From: Hyphomicrobium sp.
GTDB taxonomy: Bacteria > Pseudomonadota > Alphaproteobacteria > Rhizobiales > Hyphomicrobiaceae
DNA: 64,000 nt
Reading direction: 5' to 3'
NCBI GenBank assembly: GCA_017512425.1
Contig: JAFWGI010000016.1
Coordinates: forward strand, 186,001-250,000
Position 1 is the first letter of the stretch. Every line of letters starts with the position of its first letter. The notes under the pieces are model-generated. The model saw only the letters and a program-made list of their open reading frames with translations. It ran no database searches and was not told where the DNA came from. Below are positions 62,706 to 64,000 of the stretch, piece after piece. Made by a program: the position numbers and the translations under genes.

Positions 62706-62742
62706 TCGCACACGCGAATGTAATAGCCGAACGTGATAACCA

Positions 62743-62773
62743 AACAACCGCGAACGCCGTGTTCGCGGTTGTT
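62743..62773 (+). terminator. Rho-independent terminator of the His-rich gene
   Basis: A 13-bp perfect stem (62743-62755 with 62761-62773) closes a five-base loop and ends in TTGTTCTGTT. It starts 38 bases past the stop codon. Confidence 0.88.
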
Positions 62774-62965
62774 CTGTTAATCCGTAATACTCCTTGCCGT
62801 GCAACATCTCGCAATCGCGTAAAGCTAAGCGTCGTTAGCTCATCACAATTCGGCATAACTCTCTCGGAACTCTTTGGGTTGATTACGCGTTCCGTTCGCG
62901 TCAAAGTCTTGGTTCCCCACGCGCGGCGACCAAGGTATGGCCGCCGAGAGTTTACGGAGTTCCAA

Positions 62966-63319
62966 ATGAAAAAGTTCCTTACGCTATTTGCCGTTGTATT
63001 GTTTTCAGCGATGGCGCTTGTAACAAGCGCTAAGGATGCGGACGCGCGACGCTACGGACATAGAGGCGGCGGCGCCTTTGCAGCTGCGATCCTTGGCACT
63101 GCTCTGCTCTATGGTATCAGCAGGCATCATAACCGCCGCTATTATGGCTATGGACATCGCCGCTATTATGGCTATGGACACCGCCGCTATTATGGCTATG
63201 GGCACCGACACTACGGCTATGGTGGTTTTAACCGTCATGGAGGCTTTGGCCGGCAGCACGGACGACGCCATGGTGGGTTCGGTCGCGGACACGGCGGACC
63301 GAAGTTCGGAGCCTGGTAG
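62966..63319 (+). CDS. Small secreted Gly/Tyr/His/Arg-rich repeat protein
   Basis: ATG 62966 follows CGGAG by seven bases and opens a signal peptide (MKKFLTLFAVVLFSAMALVT, cleavage near ADA). The 117-residue protein contains three perfect and one imperfect copy of RRYYGYGH (57-88) and then a Gly/Phe/His/Arg-rich tail (HGGFGRQHGRRHGGFGRGHG). The composition is like that of extracellular or surface structural and metal-binding proteins; no enzyme motif exists. It precedes guaA on the opposite strand, sharing a bidirectional terminator. Confidence 0.7.
   Translation: MKKFLTLFAVVLFSAMALVTSAKDADARRYGHRGGGAFAAAILGTALLYGISRHHNRRYYGYGHRRYYGYGHRRYYGYGHRHYGYGGFNRHGGFGRQHGRRHGGFGRGHGGPKFGAW
63134..63229 (+). 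repeat. 24-base tandem repeat within the Gly/Tyr-rich gene
   Basis: Units at 63134-63157, 63158-63181 and 63182-63205 are almost identical 24-mers (CGCCGCTATTATGGCTATGG plus four bases), and a partial fourth unit follows to 63229. Each encodes RRYYGYGH. Near identity at third codon positions points to recent slippage or unequal crossing-over. Confidence 0.9.
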
Positions 63320-63342
63320 ACAGCTACACGAGCTTAAACAAC

Positions 63343-63372
63343 AAACGGCGCCACATCACTGTGGCGCCGTTT
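63343..63372. terminator. Bidirectional terminator between the repeat-protein gene and guaA
   Basis: A 12-bp perfect stem (63343-63354 with 63361-63372, six-base loop) lies between convergent genes ending at 63319 and 63394. A/T-rich ends on both sides allow use in both directions. Confidence 0.85.
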
Positions 63373-63393
63373 TCAATTCATGCATGTCGCGCG

Positions 63394-64000
63394 CTATTCC
63401 CACTCGATTGTGCCGGGCGGCTTTGACGTCGCGTCGTAGACCACGCGATTAATCCCGCGCACCTCGTTGATGATCCGCGTCGCCGCGCGCCCCAGGAAAC
63501 CCATATCGAACGGAAAGAAGTCGGCGGTCATACCGTCCACCGACGTTACCGCGCGCAACGCTAGAACGTGGTCATACGTCCGGCCATCGCCCATCACGCC
63601 AACCGTGCGCACCGGCAACAGCACCGCGAACGCCTGCCAAATGGCGTCATACAAACCGGCGTTGCGAATTTCTTCGAGATAGATCGCGTCTGCCTTGCGC
63701 AGAATATCGAGCTTCTCCGGCGTGATCTCACCGGGAATGCGGATCGCAAGACCCGGGCCAGGAAACGGATGACGGCCGACGAATGCGTCGGGCAAGCCAA
63801 GCTCGCGGCCAAGCGCCCGCACCTCATCCTTGAACAATTCGCGCAGCGGCTCGACGAGCTTCATATTCATACGTTCCGGCAAGCCGCCGACGTTATGATG
63901 CGACTTGATCGTCACCGACGGCCCGCCGGTAAACGAGACGCTTTCGATGACGTCGGGATAGAGCGTGCCTTGCGCGAGAAACTCCGCGCCGCCGATCTTC
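63394..64000 (-). CDS. guaA: GMP synthase, glutamine-hydrolysing, C-terminal part (partial)
   Basis: GuaA converts XMP to GMP with glutamine nitrogen and ATP. Only about the last 202 residues are inside the window; the start lies beyond 64000. The visible part has [26 protein letters not shown], the dimerisation domain [13 protein letters not shown], and the typical end [17 protein letters not shown]. The frame runs open to the right edge. It converges on the repeat-protein gene across a shared terminator. Confidence 0.97.
   Translation of the reverse strand, partial: KIGGAEFLAQGTLYPDVIESVSFTGGPSVTIKSHHNVGGLPERMNMKLVEPLRELFKDEVRALGRELGLPDAFVGRHPFPGPGLAIRIPGEITPEKLDILRKADAIYLEEIRNAGLYDAIWQAFAVLLPVRTVGVMGDGRTYDHVLALRAVTSVDGMTADFFPFDMGFLGRAATRIINEVRGINRVVYDATSKPPGTIEWE

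Noticed and set aside
1..64000. CRISPR arrays, insertion sequences, integrases, phage genes, rRNA operons
   Set aside because: No direct-repeat/spacer pattern, transposase or integrase motif, or rRNA-like sequence was seen on either strand.

Overview
This window reads as core chromosome of an alphaproteobacterium, most likely order Hyphomicrobiales (Rhizobiales) and possibly a Hyphomicrobium-like genus. The order is inferred from family content and gene order; the genus is a guess. Supporting signs are the CtrA-pathway phosphotransferase ChpT, perfect CtrA-type boxes (TTAA-N7-TTAA), an EipA/DUF1134 envelope protein, RNase E with a long acidic insertion, and the block M48 protease-dsbA-aroQ-accB-accC-aat. 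Base composition is GC-rich throughout. I see no rRNA, tRNA, CRISPR array, prophage or insertion sequence.

Layout. 1-7.9 kb: the tail of an unknown gene, a secreted RNase T2 relative, an anchored unknown protein, a TorF-like porin, a pteridine-reductase-like SDR, two tandem exported glucosaminidase-like paralogues and an unknown exported protein. 8-16 kb: uvrC, a DUF3772-MscS channel, pgsA-moaD-moaE, and an AMIN-amidase behind a CtrA box. 16-27 kb: a lipid kinase, rpoH, an RluD-type pseudouridine synthase, a DUF6476-like protein, a CorC/HlyC transporter, a TadG-like vWA protein, a coiled-coil membrane protein, EipA and CysQ. 27.5-34 kb: chpT and a lone receiver protein with a CtrA box between them, fetAB, small exported or glycine-rich proteins, a cold-shock protein, rlmJ and holC. 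34-41 kb: der, bamB, a YfgM-like TPR protein, panB and a two-module L,D-transpeptidase. 41-50.6 kb (minus strand): nnrU, a PRMT-like methyltransferase, two RNA methyltransferases, an MltB-type transglycosylase, prfB with its programmed +1 frameshift, PBP1A and a second AMIN-amidase. 51-62 kb (plus strand): rne, a DUF47-PiT phosphate pair, a BepA-like M48 protease, a DsbA-like oxidoreductase, aroQ-accB-accC and aat. 62-64 kb: two small His/Gly/Tyr-rich secreted proteins and the C-terminal part of guaA.

How the genes work together. Cell-envelope biogenesis dominates: two AMIN-amidases, PBP1A, a lytic transglycosylase, an L,D-transpeptidase, two glucosaminidase-like proteins, BamB, a BepA-like protease, EipA and a DsbA-like protein. 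The CtrA boxes suggest that one amidase and the receiver beside chpT belong to the cell-cycle regulon. The rest is lipid synthesis (pgsA, accBC), molybdopterin synthesis (moaDE), pantothenate synthesis (panB) and translation or RNA processing (prfB, rne, rlmJ, the TrmH-like and RluD-like enzymes, der, aat).

I did not find a clear-cut new multi-gene system. The best leads are the three-armed Shine-Dalgarno/anti-Shine-Dalgarno arrangement at the prfB recoding site, the tandem glucosaminidase paralogues sharing a Cys-bounded C-terminal module, the L,D-transpeptidase with a second catalytically empty YkuD-like unit, and the CtrA box inside the chpT-receiver locus.
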